Shown: positions 32,164 to 43,940, numbered from the stretch's first letter. The stretch: 64,000 nucleotides of DNA from Ipomoea triloba (GCF_003576645.1 NC_044925.1:12639045-12703044), one strand, 5' to 3'. Made by a program: numbers and translations. The notes: a model not told the origin generated them from the letters alone.

Positions 32164-33270
32164 ACGTACAAAACACTCATACCGTGAATATATGTACATA
32201 CTTACAAAATATAACATTCATATAACCTATGTATGCATACATTATCTACGAACATGTATACAACAAATTCCGAAGTCCATAGAGTGGTTACATATGTTTA
32301 GTACGAAATCCTCAAGATTGACACATAAATTCCAACATAGAACTCCTAATTTCATAATTAACTTATCAATTGTCTAATTTCAAGTGACAATAACCGACTT
32401 AAGGGATTCCTTACCTCACAAGTGTGTAATATCACCGTAAAAGTAGTCTTGAACCTTTATCCCCAATTTTCACCGAAAAACCCTAGGTAGAATACACCAC
32501 CATAACAACATATTTAAGAAATCTTTACCTACAATCAAGTTCTAGGGAAGAAATCAAGACTTTTTAACCGAATAAAATTAGAATTTTACCGAAGGATGAT
32601 CAACTTTGTGTAGAAGCTTGGCTATAGAAGTTGTTGCTCAAGGTTGAAAATGAAGTTCTCCTCTCCCTCTTTTCCTTCTTAAAATTTCGGCCAAGCGGTG
32701 GAAATGGAAGACAAACCCAATAAAATATACTCTTTTAATATTTTAATAAGGGTATGTGGCTAATTAAAGTGACACTTATCAATTTCTTGTGGTAGATCAT
32801 GGAAAAATATCTTTGGCTTGCCAGTTATGGGTTAAACAGATATAGTTACGGTAGAAAATAATTTAGTTAAGAATGATTTTGAAACCAAAATTTTTCCGAA
32901 CTTGATCCTATCATTAAATCCTAAAATCGGACAATTTTCGGTACATCGCGAAATACAGCGATACCAAGGTTGTAATAAATTTTCACTCTCATGGGTTAAT
33001 CTAATTTAAACTTAACTAAGTAGTAAGTTCATGGTTAATGGTATAGTGCATACAGTCCACTTCCTAGGGCAATCTAAACTGAACACATGTTCCTAAAATT
33101 TTTACGGTTCGTGACCGGCACGCATGTTCGCAGCTTATTATCAACAATTCTAACTCGCAAAATCGTCTTGAAATATCTACTGAACATAACCCATGTATGT
33201 AAATGCCAAAATTTTTTATTTTTTATTTTTTTTTGAACACTAGACTTTTTGGAATGAGTGAAGGGTTACA
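30049..33270 (-). mobile_element. Solo LTR, probably Ty3/gypsy, family B copy 1
   Basis: The ends are TGTAACACCCC (30049) and GGGTTACA (33270), with perfect 5-bp duplication GGTAG (30044-30048 and 33271-33275) in the array-unit sequence GAGTTTGGTAGTGTAACTT. It is about 3.2 kb and has no gag-pol, so it appears to be a solo LTR. It contains (TA)n tracts (30191-30238, 32005-32050) and a minus-strand ORF (30439-30867). By analogy with gypsy LTRs that end GGGGTGTTACA, the sense strand is probably minus. It shares its insertion site with 58241-61705 through segmental duplication. Confidence 0.8.
30439..30867 (-). CDS. Uncharacterised conserved ORF inside family B LTR, 142 aa
   Basis: The product starts MSSSVGSCSPVNS. 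Its N-terminal half is acidic and variable and its C-terminal half is aromatic and conserved: FGFYPIEVLKGSNPLEF, IVHYPYLWDPSPP, TCRFLDHLTWFEGEWH, GTYTGPVY. No signal peptide, membrane segment or known catalytic motif is visible; I do not recognise a domain. The diverged copy at 45277-45780 keeps the C-terminal half, with mostly synonymous DNA differences, which suggests selection on the protein. It could be an additional ORF of the retroelement or a captured fragment. It lies within an LTR, so it would be present twice in a full-length element. The GEWHAVWGTYTG segment differs from GEWHVVLGTYTG in both other copies. Confidence 0.5.
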   Translation of the reverse strand: MSSSVGSCSPVNSKGSPVYVCRGMVYDMYVQFMEVADPCAPGYAAPVPVTSLVSDSSPVPDDLANYSDEVQARFGFYPIEVLKGSNPLEFIVHYPYLWDPSPPETWAEWSMENVTCRFLDHLTWFEGEWHAVWGTYTGPVYR

Positions 33271-33450
33271 GGTAGTGTAACTTAACTAGATGTCCTGCAA
33301 GTAGGGAAAAGTGGAAGAACCTATTAAAATTAACTTCAAACGGAATATGCACTAAGAGACTACTCTGTCCTGCAAGTAGGGAAAAGTGGAAGAACCTATT
33401 AAAATTAACTTCAAACGGAATATGCACTAAGAGACTACTCAATAAAAGCA

Positions 33451-33494
33451 GGGACTATAGTTGGAGTAATTTGAGTTGAAATCCTTAGGTCGGA
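33451..33494 (+). pseudogene. tRNA-Tyr fragment (anticodon region, intron, 3' tip)
   Basis: GGGACTATAG is followed by the intron and ATCCTTAGG, then directly by TCGGATTAC. The D-arm and T-arm are missing. The same deleted form occurs at 61811-61854, from the segmental duplication. Confidence 0.8.
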
Positions 33495-33557
33495 TTACTA
33501 ATGTTTTGTTTGATTAAGCTTTTCTTTGTTTTCCTATAAAGAGCTTAAAGGAAAAGA

Positions 33558-33629
33558 CGCCGTTGCCAAGGATCGAACCCGAGTCTCCCACGTGACAAGC
33601 GGGGATACTCACCACTATACTACAACGAC
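33558..33629 (-). tRNA. tRNA-Asp(GTC)-like gene, foldable
   Basis: All stems pair if wobbles are allowed: anticodon stem CCCGC/GTGGG, T-stem TCGGG/CTTGG, acceptor GTCGTTG/CAACGGC. Loop TTGTCAC (anticodon GTC), T-loop TTCGATC, GG at 18-19. The sibling at 61918 shares the T-stem variant, showing they were duplicated together. Confidence 0.65.
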
Positions 33630-34493
33630 TTGTGCGGCACTCCAAGAAAGTCACATATTCCTGTTTCCAGTAGACCCAATACAATGTGTGCGTGTGGCTG
33701 TCGATTTCAAATCAAAGTAATACATGTCGTAGTCACTGCTGAGTTTATTATATTATTACTTTATAATGTAAAAATTCAATAATTAACCATCATTTATATT
33801 CATATTTACATCCAATACCATCAACAAACTACAAGTATATATACAAATCCAAGTAAAATTATAATTAACATGAAACATTAATCAATTCTCATGAATAATC
33901 ACGATAATGTCAAAGATTATAATTTACAAATTTCATTTGTTTCGATCTTGAGATATAAAATTGACTACCATAGCTACAAAAAGTAATTAGCGTTCAACAT
34001 GACATTAATCTCAATTCTAAAATCAAATATTAACTCATATTTTTAAGGTTATTTTTTGTATTCATATATTTCAAAAAATATTTTTAATAGGTGTTTTTAT
34101 TAATTTTATCTTCAGTTATAAATATCAAATTTCGTTATATAATCAAACTTATAAATCAACATAGGTATTTCATAAATAAAAAACCTTTATTTAATAATAG
34201 TAACACATCTTAGCATCTTAACATACCAATAATCATTATAATATATAGACCGTGCATCGCACGGGTATCATGATAGTAATAATAACAAAGGTTGTTTGTT
34301 GGTGAATCATGAATGTTTATTTGGGTGTGTAGCTTGAGCATTACGGAGTTTGGTAGTGTAATTTAACTAGATGTCCTGCAAGTAGAGAAAAGTGGAAGAA
34401 CCTATTAAAATTAACTTCAAACGATTCTGGGCTTCTTATTTCGCTTTAATCCATATGCACTAAGAGACTACTCAATGAAAGCTATTATTAGCA

Positions 34494-34530
34494 CCGACTT
34501 TAGCTCAGTTGGTAGAGCGGAGGATTGAAG
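34494..34530 (+). pseudogene. tRNA-Tyr 5' half ending at the intron boundary
   Basis: CCGACTTTAGCTCAGTTGG to GGATTGAAG is present, then sequence jumps at TTG to the intergenic TTTTGTTTGATTAAGC. Intron and exon 2 are absent. The anticodon position is also changed (TTGAAG). Confidence 0.8.
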
Positions 34531-34587
34531 TTGTTTTGTTTGATTAAGCTTTGCTTTGTCTTCCTATAAAAAGCTTAAAGGAAAAGA

Positions 34588-34659
34588 CGCCATTGCAGGG
34601 GATCGAACCCGGGTCTCCCATGTGACAGGAAGGGATACTCACCACTATACTACAACGAC
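34588..34659 (-). pseudogene. tRNA-Asp-like gene (GTC), anticodon stem broken
   Basis: 72 nt with a good D-arm and T-loop TTCGATC. Anticodon stem CCTTC/ATGGG has two mismatches and T-stem pair 50-64 is lost. The A39 and T40 changes are CpG transitions. A Helitron inserted 82 bp downstream on the plus strand (34742). Confidence 0.75.
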
Positions 34660-34741
34660 TTGTGCGACACATTAAGAAAGTCACATATTCCTGTTTCCAG
34701 TAGACCCAATACAATGTGTGCGTGTGGCTGTCGATTTCAAA

Positions 34742-36288
34742 TCTACTATACTAATAAGAGCCAAAGAGAGTTAGGCCTAAAATGGGTAGAAAAATGGTGG
34801 TCAAATTATTTAATCAAATGGATGGTTCAGATGAATTATTTAATCAAATAGATGGTTGAGATAATTCAGATTTGTATTATTAATAGAGATTGCCTAATTT
34901 AACAATACTTTTATGATTATCCGTTAAGTTTTCCGTGAAATATTCTCTTCTCCGTTAATATTCCGTTAACTTTTAACTTACCCATTAATTTCTATAAGAA
35001 AGATTTTAGGTTCGAACCTCATCTCAATTAAATTTGACATAATTAAGTTTCTCACTCTATTTACTCTTATTAAATTAAATAAATTAGTAGCTACAACAAA
35101 AAATGATACATATGTATTTCTTTAATTTAGAATTATGTGTCTACAATACTTTTATTTGAAAAAATTATTCATTATCAAAAAATTGAATTAAATAAGAGAA
35201 ATAATTTCATTAGTTATATTGTGTTTATTTTCTCTCATGCAAAGATTCTTTACATTCAAATTTATCAATTGATATTCATTACATTGTCCATTACCTTATT
35301 TTTACAATATCTTGTAATTAAATATCAAAGTTATAGTACAAAATAATGTTATATATTTATTTACCAAGTATTTTATTAATACTATGAAAAAAATTTAAAA
35401 TAATTTGAAGCTAATTATATTAACTACTTGGGGATTGGTTGACAAAGAGAGTACTCAAGTAACCCAACAAATTGATGCGGAATCGCTCTATTTTACTCTT
35501 ATTGAATTAAATAAATTAGTAGTTACACCAAAAAATGATACATATGTATTTGTTTAATACCATGAAAAAAATAAAAAAGAATAGTTTGAAACCAATCATA
35601 TTAACTACTTGGGGGATTTGTTGACAATGAAAGTACTCAAATAACCCATTACCCAGCAAATTGAAGCGAGAAACTAACTTTTAATATCTTTGTAATATAT
35701 AATATTTTAAATTTTCAAATTTTTATTAATTTATTTAATCTTTTTTCTTAAACTAGGGATTTCTTTATGCACAATAACTCATTCAACAATAATGATTGAA
35801 CCAAATGAACCCCAAGCAGAACACCTAAAGGAAAGTCCATATCTCCTATATCATAATCTCATTGCATGACGTTGTCATCTATGCTACCAATAATAACCGA
35901 ATTGCAAATAACACACCACCAACAAAAAGGAGGAGAACAAATAGTAAAGATCAAGGCAATGACAATGTTACTCAAAAGATAATTAAGAACACTTAGAAAA
36001 TTTCAAATGAAAAGTATTATTTATTTAGAGTATCATTTTTAGACCAAATATTTAGACTATCGATTTTACAAGGTTGCAAACATTTATTTTAGTATTAATT
36101 ATAATGAATTTTCTATATTATCTTGGATTCATATACTTTGAGTTAGATATTTAAATATAAAAATTCGACATTCAATTACCCATGTATAAACTTCTCTTAT
36201 ATAATCTTGCATTGATATACTTTCAAATATTTATTTAAATATAAACATTGGGCATTAACCCATACGCGCAATGCGCGTATAAAACTAG
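34742..36288 (+). mobile_element. Non-autonomous Helitron, 1,547 bp, clean insertion in the array
   Basis: It begins TCTACTATACTAATAAGAGC and ends with hairpin CGCGCAATGCGCG and TATAAAACTAG. The left flank GATTTCAAA and right flank TCAAACTAATAC are contiguous (CAAATCAAAC) in the other units, so it inserted between A and T without target duplication, the Helitron mode. It is homologous throughout to 17902-19459 and, inverted, to 17424-20003. It encodes nothing recognisable and depends on a helper. The match of flank to empty sites makes the boundaries exact. Confidence 0.95.
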
Positions 36289-37065
36289 TCAAACTAATAC
36301 ATGTCGTAGTCACTGCTGAGTTTATTATATTATTACTTTATAATGTAAAAGTTCAATAATTAACCATCATTTATATTCATATTTACATCCATTACCATCA
36401 ACAATCTATAAGTATATATACAAATCCAAGTAAAATTATAATTTACATGAAACATTAATCAATTCTCACGAATAATCACGATAATGTCAAAGATTATGAT
36501 TTACAAATTTCATTTGTTTCGATCTTGAGATATAAAATTGACTACCATAGCTACTAAAAGTAATTAGCGTTCAACATGACATTAATCTCAATTCTAAAAT
36601 CAAATATAAACTCATATTTTTAAGGTTATTTTTTGTATTCGCATATTTCAAAAAATATTTTTAATAGTTGTTTTTATTAATTGTATCTTCAGTTATAAAT
36701 ATCAAATGTCATTATATAATCAAACTTATAAATCAACATAGGTCTTTCATAAAAAAAAAGCTTTATTTAATAATAGTAACACATCTTAGCATCTTAACAT
36801 AACAATAATCATTATAATATATAAACCGTGCATCGCACGGGTATCATGATAGTAATAATAACAAAGGTTGTTGATGAATCATGAATGTTTATTTGGGTGT
36901 GTAGCTTGAGCATTACGGAGTTTGGTAGTGTAACTTAACTAGATGTCCTACAAGTAGAGAAAAGTGGAAGAACCTATTAAAATTAACTTCAAACGATTCT
37001 GGGCTTCTTATTTCGCTTTAATGCATATGCAGTAAGAGACTACTCAATGAAAGCTATTATTAGCA

Positions 37066-37158
37066 CCGACTTTAGCTCAATTGGTAGAGCGGGGGACTGT
37101 AGTTGGAGTAATTTGAGTTGAAATCCTTAGGTCGCTGGTTTGAATCCAGCAGGTCGGA
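37066..37158 (+). tRNA. tRNA-Tyr(GTA)-like gene with 20-nt intron, best Tyr copy
   Basis: Acceptor CCGACTT/AGGTCGG, D-arm GCTC/GAGC with GG in the loop, anticodon GTA, intron TTGGAGTAATTTGAGTTGAA after position 37, T-stem GCTGG/CCAGC (fully paired), discriminator A. The intron position is that of plant nuclear tRNA-Tyr. The flaw is T-loop TTTGAAT: conserved C56 is T, which also damages the Pol III B box. A TATTATTA stretch lies just upstream and a TTTCTATTTG tract downstream. It converges with the Asp copy at 37222. Probably a pseudogene unless C56 loss is tolerated. Confidence 0.55.
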
Positions 37159-37221
37159 TTACAAATTTTCTATTTGATTAAGCTTTGCTTTGTTTTCCTA
37201 TAAAGAGCTTAAAAGAAAAGA

Positions 37222-37293
37222 CCCCGTTGCCGGGGATCAAACCTGGGTCTCTCGCGTGACAGGCGAGGATACTCACAACTATACTACAACGAC
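37222..37293 (-). pseudogene. tRNA-Asp-like gene (GTC), acceptor and D-loop variant
   Basis: The first acceptor pair is G-G (C72 to G), G18 is T, C56 is T and T-stem pair 51-63 is lost. The anticodon stem shows a compensated pair T28-A42 (CTCGC/GCGAG). The G72/T18 changes mark a subfamily shared with 38501, 39592, 40683, 41774, 44097 and 63010. Confidence 0.75.
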
Positions 37294-37440
37294 TTGTGCG
37301 GCACACCAAGAAAGTCACATATTCCTGTTTCCAGTAGACCCAATACAATGTATGCGTGTGGCTGTCGATTTCAAATCAAACTAATACATGTCGTAGTCAC
37401 TGCAGAGTTTATTATATTATTACTTTATAATGTAAAAATT

Positions 37441-37640
37441 CAATAAGAGTTTATTATATTATTACTTTATAATGTAAAAATTCAATAATAGTTTATTATA
37501 TTATTACTTTATAATGTAAAAATTCAATAATTAACCATTATATTATTACTTTATAATGTAAAAATTCAATAATTAACCATCATTTATATTCATATTTATG
37601 TAAAAATTCAATAATTAACCATCATTTATATTCATATTTA
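37441..37640 (+). repeat. Stepwise overlapping duplications in the unit spacer
   Basis: The spacer piece AGTTTATTATATTATTACTT to ATTCAATAA is repeated four to five times. Each copy starts further along and reaches further than the last, until the normal spacer resumes at ACATCCAATACC. This accounts for most of the extra length of this unit. Confidence 0.85.
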
Positions 37641-38324
37641 CATCCAATACCATCAACAAACTACAAGTATATATACAAATCCAAGTAAAATTATACTTTA
37701 CATGAAACATTAATCAATTCTCATGAATAATCACGATAATGTCAAAGATTATGATTTACAAATTTCATTTGTTTCGATCTTGAGATATAAAATTGACTAC
37801 CATAGCTACTAAAAGTAATTAACGTTCAACATGACATTAATCTCAATTCTAAAATCAAATATTAACTCATATTTTTAAGATTATTTTTTGTATTCGCATA
37901 TTTCAAAAAATATTTTTAATAGCTGTTTTTATTAATTGTATCTTCAGATATAAATATGAAATGTCATTATATAATCAAACTTATAAATCAACATAGGTCT
38001 TTCATAAAAAAAAAGCTTTATTTAATATTAGTAACACATCTTAGCATCTTAACATAACAATAATCATTATACTATATAGACCGTGCATCGCACGGGTATC
38101 ATGATAGTAATAATAACAAAGGTTGTTTGTTGGTGAATCATGAATGTTTATTTGGATGTGTAGCTTGAGCATTACGGAGTTTGGTAGTGTAACTTAACTA
38201 GATGTCCTGCAAGTAGAGAAAAGTGGAAGAACCTATTAAAATTAACTTCAAACGATTCTGGGCTTCTTATTTCGCTTTAATGCATATGCAGTAAGAGACT
38301 ACTCAATGAAAGCTGTTATTAGCA

Positions 38325-38437
38325 CCGACTTTTTCTCAATTGGTAGAGCGGATACTCAATTGGTAGAGCGGAGGACTGTAGTTGGAGAAATTTGAGTTGA
38401 AATCCTTAGGTGGCTGGTTTGAATCCGGCAGGTCGGA
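38325..38437 (+). pseudogene. tRNA-Tyr-like gene with 20-nt D-arm duplication
   Basis: CTCAATTGGTAGAGCGG occurs twice, making the gene 113 nt instead of 93. Anticodon GTA and the 20-nt intron remain (GTAA changed to GAAA within it). C56 is T and the variable loop reads AGGTGGC. Confidence 0.8.
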
Positions 38438-38500
38438 TTACCAATGTTCTATTTGATTAAGCTTTGCTTTGTTTTCCTATAAAGAGCTTAAAGGAAAAGA

Positions 38501-38572
38501 CCCCGTTGCCGGGGATCGAACCCGGGTCTCTCGTGTGACAGGCGAGGATACTCACAACTATACTACAACGAC
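38501..38572 (-). pseudogene. tRNA-Asp-like gene (GTC), G72/T18 subfamily
   Basis: T-arm intact (CCGGG, TTCGATC, CCCGG). Acceptor pair 1-72 is G-G, G18 is T, and stem pair 31-39 is C-A through a CpG transition (CTCGTG on the plus strand). Confidence 0.75.
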
Positions 38573-39435
38573 TTGTGCGGCACACCAAGAAAGTGACATA
38601 TTCGTGTTTCTAGTAGACCCAATACAATGTGTGCGTGTGGCTGTCGATTTCAAATCAAACTAATACATGTCGTAGTCACTGCAGAGTTTATTATATTATT
38701 ACTTTATAATGTAAAAATTCAATAATTAACCATCATTTATATTCATATTTACATCCAATACCATCAACAAACTACAAGTATATATACAAATCCAAGTAAA
38801 ATTATACTTTACATGAAACATTAATCAATTCTCATGAATAATAACGATAATGTCAAAGATTATGATTTACAAATTTCATTTGTTTCGATCTTGAGATATA
38901 AAATTTACTACCATAGCTACTAAAAGTAATTAACGTTCAACATGACATTAATCTCAATTCTGAAATCCAATATTAACTCATATTTTTAAGGTTATTTTTT
39001 GTATTCGCATATTTCAAAAAATATTTTTAATAGCTGTTTTTATTAATTGTATCTTCAGTTATAAATTTCAAATGTCATTATATAATCAAACTTATAAATC
39101 AACATAGGTCTTTCATAAAAAAAAAGCTTTATTTAATAATAGTAACACATCTTAGCATCTTAACATAACAATAATCATTATAATATATAGACCGTGCATC
39201 GCACGGGTATCATGATAGTAATAATAACAAAGGTTGTTTGTTGGTGAATCATGAATGTTTATTTGGGTGTGTAGCTTGAGCATTACGGAGTTTGGTTGTG
39301 TAACTTAACTAGATGTCCTGCAAGTAGAGAAAAGTGGAAGAACCTATTAAAATTAACTTCAAACGATTCTGGATTTCTTATTTCGCTTTAATGCATATGC
39401 AGTAAGAGACTACTCAATGAAAGCTATTATTAGCA

Positions 39436-39528
39436 CCGACTTTTGCTCAATTGGTAGAGCGGAGGACTGTAGTTGGAGAAATTTGAGTTGAAATCCTTAG
39501 GTCGCTGGTTTAAATGCGGCAGGTCGGA
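39436..39528 (+). pseudogene. tRNA-Tyr-like gene (GTA), T-arm destroyed
   Basis: 93 nt with intron (GGAGAAATTTG variant). T-loop and 3' T-stem read TTTAAATGCGGC, losing C56, G57 and the 53-61 pair. Confidence 0.8.
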
Positions 39529-39591
39529 TTGCCAATGTTCTATTTGATTAAGCTTTGCTTTGTTTTCCTATAAAGAGCTTAAAAGAAAAGA

Positions 39592-39663
39592 CCCCGTTGC
39601 TGGGGATCAAACCTGGGTCTCTCGCGTCACAGGCGTGGATACTCACAACTATACTATAACGAC
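39592..39663 (-). pseudogene. tRNA-Asp-derived copy with GTG anticodon
   Basis: The anticodon loop reads CTGTGAC, so positions 34-36 are GTG (a His anticodon). Mismatches occur at 1-72, 7-66, 28-42, 50-64 and 51-63, with T18 and T56. It is 1,091 bp from its neighbours and close to the copy two units on (41774), indicating a two-unit higher-order repeat. Confidence 0.75.
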
Positions 39664-40526
39664 TTGTGCGACACACCAAGAAAGTCACATATTCCTATTT
39701 CCAGTAGACCCAATACAATGTGTGCGTGTGGATGTCGATTTCAAATCAAAGTAATACATGTCGTAATCATTGCTGAGTTTATTATATTATTACTTTAAAA
39801 TGTAAAAATTCACTAATTAACCATCATTTATATTCATATTTACATCCAATACCATCAACAAACTACAAGTATATATACAAATCCAAGTAAAATTATAATT
39901 TACATGAAACATTAATCAATTTTCATGAATAATCACGATAATGTCAAAGATTATGATTTACAAATTTCATTTGTTTCGATCTTGAGATATAAAATTGACT
40001 ACCATAGCTACTAAAAGTAATTAACGTTCAACATGACATTAATATCAATTCTAAAATCAAATATTAACTCATATTTTTAAGGTTAATTTTTGTATTCACA
40101 TATTTTAAAAAATATTTTTAATTGGTGTTTTTATTAATTGTATCTTCAGTTATAAATATGCAATGTCATTATATAATCAAACTTATAAATCAACATAGGT
40201 CTTTCATAAAAAAAAAGCTTTATTTAATAATAGTAACACATCTTAGCATCTTAACATAACAATAATCATTATAATATATAGACCGTGCATCGCACGGGTG
40301 TCATGATAGTAATAATAACAAAGGTTGTTTGGTTGTGAATCATGAATGTTTATTTGGGTGTGTAGCTTGAGCATTACGGAGTTTGGTAATGTAACTTAAC
40401 TAGATGTCCTGCAAGTAGAGAAAAGTGGAAGAACCTATTAAAATTAACTTCAAACGATTCTGGGCTTCTTATTTCGCTTTAATGCATATGCAGTAAGAGA
40501 CTACTCAATGAAAGCTATTATTAGCA

Positions 40527-40619
40527 CCGACTTTTGCTCAATTGTTAGAGCGGAGGACTGTAGTTGGAGAAATTTGAGTTGAAATCCTTAGGTCGCTGGT
40601 TTGAATCCGGCAGGTCGGA
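40527..40619 (+). pseudogene. tRNA-Tyr-like gene (GTA), D-loop and C56 changed
   Basis: 93 nt with the GAGAAATTTG intron variant. A9 is T, D-loop reads AATTGTTA (one of the two conserved G lost) and the T-loop is TTTGAAT. Acceptor and T-stem still pair. Confidence 0.8.
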
Positions 40620-40682
40620 TTACCAATGTTCTATTTGATTAAGCTTTGCTTTGTTTTCCTATAAAGAGCTTAAAGGAAAAGA

Positions 40683-40754
40683 CCCCGTTGCCGGGGATCG
40701 AACCCGGGTCTCTCGCGTGACAGGCGAGGATACTCACAACTATACTACAACGAC
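40683..40754 (-). tRNA. tRNA-Asp(GTC)-like gene, two flaws only
   Basis: The anticodon stem is CTCGC/GCGAG (compensated), loop CTGTCAC, and the T-arm is intact. The flaws are the G1-G72 mismatch and G18 to T, both subfamily markers. The internal B box is consensus. A transcript is plausible; maturation and charging are uncertain because C72 is part of the acceptor end. Confidence 0.5.
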
Positions 40755-41617
40755 TTGTACGGCACACCAAGAAAGTCACATATTCGTGTTTCCAGTAGAC
40801 CCAATACAATGTGTGCGTGTGGCTGTCGATTTCAAATCAAAGTAATACATGTCGTAATCATTGCTGAGTTTATTATATTATTACTTTATAATGTAAAAAT
40901 TCAATAATTAACCATCATTTATATTCATATTTACATCCAATACCATCAACAAACTACAAGTATATATACAAATCCAAGTAAAATTATAATTTACATGAAA
41001 CATTAATCAATTCTCACGAATAATCACGATAATGTCAAAGATTATGATTTACAAATTTCATTTGTTTCGATCTTGAGATATAAAATTGACTACCATAGCT
41101 ACTAAAAGTAATTAGCGTTCAACATGACATTAATCTCAATTCTAAAATCAAATATTAACTCATATTTTTAAGGTTATTTTTTGTATTCACATATTTCAAA
41201 AAATATTTTTAATAGCTGTTTTTATTAATTGTATCTTCAGTTATAAATTTCAAATGTCATTATATAATCAAACTTATAAATCAACATAGGTCTTTCATAA
41301 AAAAAAAGCTTTATTTAATAATAGTAACACATCTTAGCATCTTAACATAACAATAATCATTATAATATATAGACCGTGCATCGCACGGGTATCATGATAG
41401 TAATAATAACAAAGGTTGTTTGTTGGTGAATCATGAATGTTTATTTGGGTGTGTAGCTTGAGCATTACGGAGTTTGGTAGTGTAACTTAACTAGATGTCC
41501 TGCAAGTAGAGAAAAGTGGAAGAACCTATTAAAATTAACTTCAAACGATTCTGGGCTTCTTATTTCGCTTTAATGCATATGCAGTAAGAGACTACTCAAT
41601 GAAAGCTATTATTAGCA

Positions 41618-41710
41618 CCGACTTTTGCTCAATTGTTAGAGCGGAGGACTGTAGTTGGAGAAATTTGAGTTGAAATCCTTAGGTCGCTGGTTTGAATGCG
41701 GCAGGTCGGA
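41618..41710 (+). pseudogene. tRNA-Tyr-like gene (GTA), B box damaged
   Basis: Same as 40527 but the T-arm reads TTTGAATGCGGC, so C56 and the 53-61 pair are both lost. Confidence 0.8.
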
Positions 41711-41773
41711 TTACCAATGTTCTATTTGATTAAGCTTTGCTTTGTTTTCCTATAAAGAGCTTAAAAGAAAAGA

Positions 41774-41845
41774 CCCCGTTGCTGGGGATCGAACCTGGGT
41801 CTCTCGCGTCACAGGCGTGGATACTCACAACTATACTATAACGAC
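41774..41845 (-). pseudogene. tRNA-Asp-derived copy with GTG anticodon, second copy
   Basis: It shares GTG anticodon, T18, G72 and the 7-66 and 28-42 mismatches with 39592, but keeps T-loop TTCGATC. Confidence 0.75.
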
Positions 41846-42765
41846 TTGTGTGGCACACCAAGAAAGTCACATATTCCTATTTCCAGTAGACCCAATACAA
41901 TGTGTGCGTGTGACTGTCGATTTCAAATCAAAGTAATACATGTCGTAATCATTGCTGAGTTTATTATATTATTACTTTAAAATGTAAAAATTCACTAATT
42001 AACCATCATTTATATTCATATTTACATCCAATACCATCAACAAACTACAAGTATATATACAAATCCAAGTAAAATTATACTTTACATGAAACATTAATCA
42101 ATTTTCATGAATAATCACGATAATGTCAAAGATTATGATTTACAAATTTCATTTGTTTCGATCTTGAGATATAAAATTGACTACCATAGCTAATAAAAGT
42201 AATTAACGTTCAACATGACATTAATATCAATTCTAAAATCAAATATTAACTCATATTTTTAAGGTTAATTTTTGTATTCACATATTTCAAAAAATATTTT
42301 TAATTGGTGTTTTTATTAATTGTATCTTCAGTTATAAATATGAAATGTCATTATATAATCAAACTTATAAATCAACATAGGTCTTTCATAAAAAAAAAAC
42401 TTTATTTAATAATAGTAACACATCTTAGCATCTTAACATAACAATAATCATTATAATATATAGACCGTGCATCGCACGGGTATCATGATAGTAATAATAA
42501 CAAAGGTTGTTTGTTGGTGAATCATGAATGTTTATTTGGGTGTGTAGCTTGAGCATTACGGAGTTTGGTAGTGTAACTTAACTAGATGTCCTGGACGTAG
42601 AGAAAAGTGAAAGAACCTATTAAAATTAACATCAAACGATTTTGGGCTTCTTATTTCGCTTTAATCTATATGCACTAAAAGTCTACTCAATGAAAGCTAT
42701 GGGATTCTTATTTCGCTTTAACCCATATGGACTAAGAGATTACTCAATGAAAGATGTTATTAGCA

Positions 42766-42941
42766 CAGACTTTAGCTCGGTTGATAGAGCGGAGGATTAT
42801 AGTAGTTGGAGTAATTTGAGTTGAAAAGTTGGAATAATTTGAGTTGAAATCCTTGGTTTGCTTGGTTGGTAGAGAGAGGATTGTAGTTGGAGTAATTTGA
42901 GTTGAAATCCTTCGTCGCTGGTTCGAATCTGGCAGGTCGGA
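42766..42941 (+). pseudogene. Expanded tRNA-Tyr pseudogene with repeated intron (176 nt)
   Basis: The 5' half (CAGACTTTAGCTCGGTTGA, GGATTATAGTAG) is followed by two or three partial copies of the intron/exon-2 start (GTTGGAATAATTTGAGTTGA, TTGGTAGAGAGAGGATTGTA) before a final exon 2 with intact T-loop TTCGAAT. Copies with the same structure and length lie at 51026 and 52384. Confidence 0.85.
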
Positions 42942-43004
42942 TTACTAATGTTCTGTTTGATTGAGCTTTGCTTTGTTTTCCTATAAAGAGCTTAAAGGAA
43001 AAAA

Positions 43005-43076
43005 CTCCGTTGCCGGGGATCGAACCCAGGTCTCTCGCGTGACAGGCGAGGATACTCACCACTATACTACAACGAC
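43005..43076 (-). tRNA. tRNA-Asp(GTC)-like gene, flawed only at pair 1-72
   Basis: GG at 18-19 present, anticodon stem CTCGC/GCGAG, loop CTGTCAC, T-stem CTGGG/CCCGG (one wobble), T-loop TTCGATC. The first acceptor pair is G-A (C72 to A). This A72 form recurs in all Asp copies from 51265 to 57080. Confidence 0.6.
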
Positions 43077-43940
43077 TTGTGCGGCACACCAAGAAAGTCA
43101 CATATTCCTATTTCCAGTAGACCCAATACAATGTGTGCGTGTGGCTGTCGATTTCAAATCAAAGTAATACATGTCGTAATCATTGCTGAGTTTATTATAT
43201 TATTACTTTAAAATGTAAAAATTCACTAATTAACCATCATTTATATTCATATTTACATCCAATACCATCAACAAACTACAAGTATATATACAAATCCAAG
43301 TAAAATTATAATTTACATGAAACATTAATCAATTTTCATGAATAATCACGATAATGTCAAAGATTATGATTTACAAATTTCATTTGTTTCGATCTTGAGA
43401 TATAAAATTGACTACCATAGCTACTAAAAGTAATTAACGTTCAACATGACATTAATATCAATTCTAAAATCAAATATTAACTCATATTTTTAAGGTTAAT
43501 TTTTGTATTCACATATTTCAAAAAATATTTTTAATTGGTGTTTTTATTAATTGTATCTTCAGTTATAAATATGAAATGTCATTATATAATCAAACTTATA
43601 AATCAACATAGGTCTTTCATAAAAAAAAAAGCTTTATTTAATAATAGTAACACATCTTAGCATCTTAACATAACAATAATCATTATAATATATAGACCGT
43701 GCATCGCACGGGTATCATGATAGTAATAATAACAAAGGTTGTTTGGTTGTGAATCATGAATGTTTATTTGGGTGTGTAGCTTGAGCATTACGGAGTTTGG
43801 TAATGTAACTTAACTAGATGTCCTGCAAGTAGAGAAAAGTGGAAGAACCTATTAAAATTAACTTCAAACGATTCTGGGCTTCTTATTTCGCTTTAATGCA
43901 TATGCAGTAAGAGACTACTCAATGAAAGCTATTATTAGCA

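Noticed and set aside
30191..32377. Frames with YIYIYIY runs near 30190 and 32130
   Set aside because: They are translations of (TA)n microsatellites.
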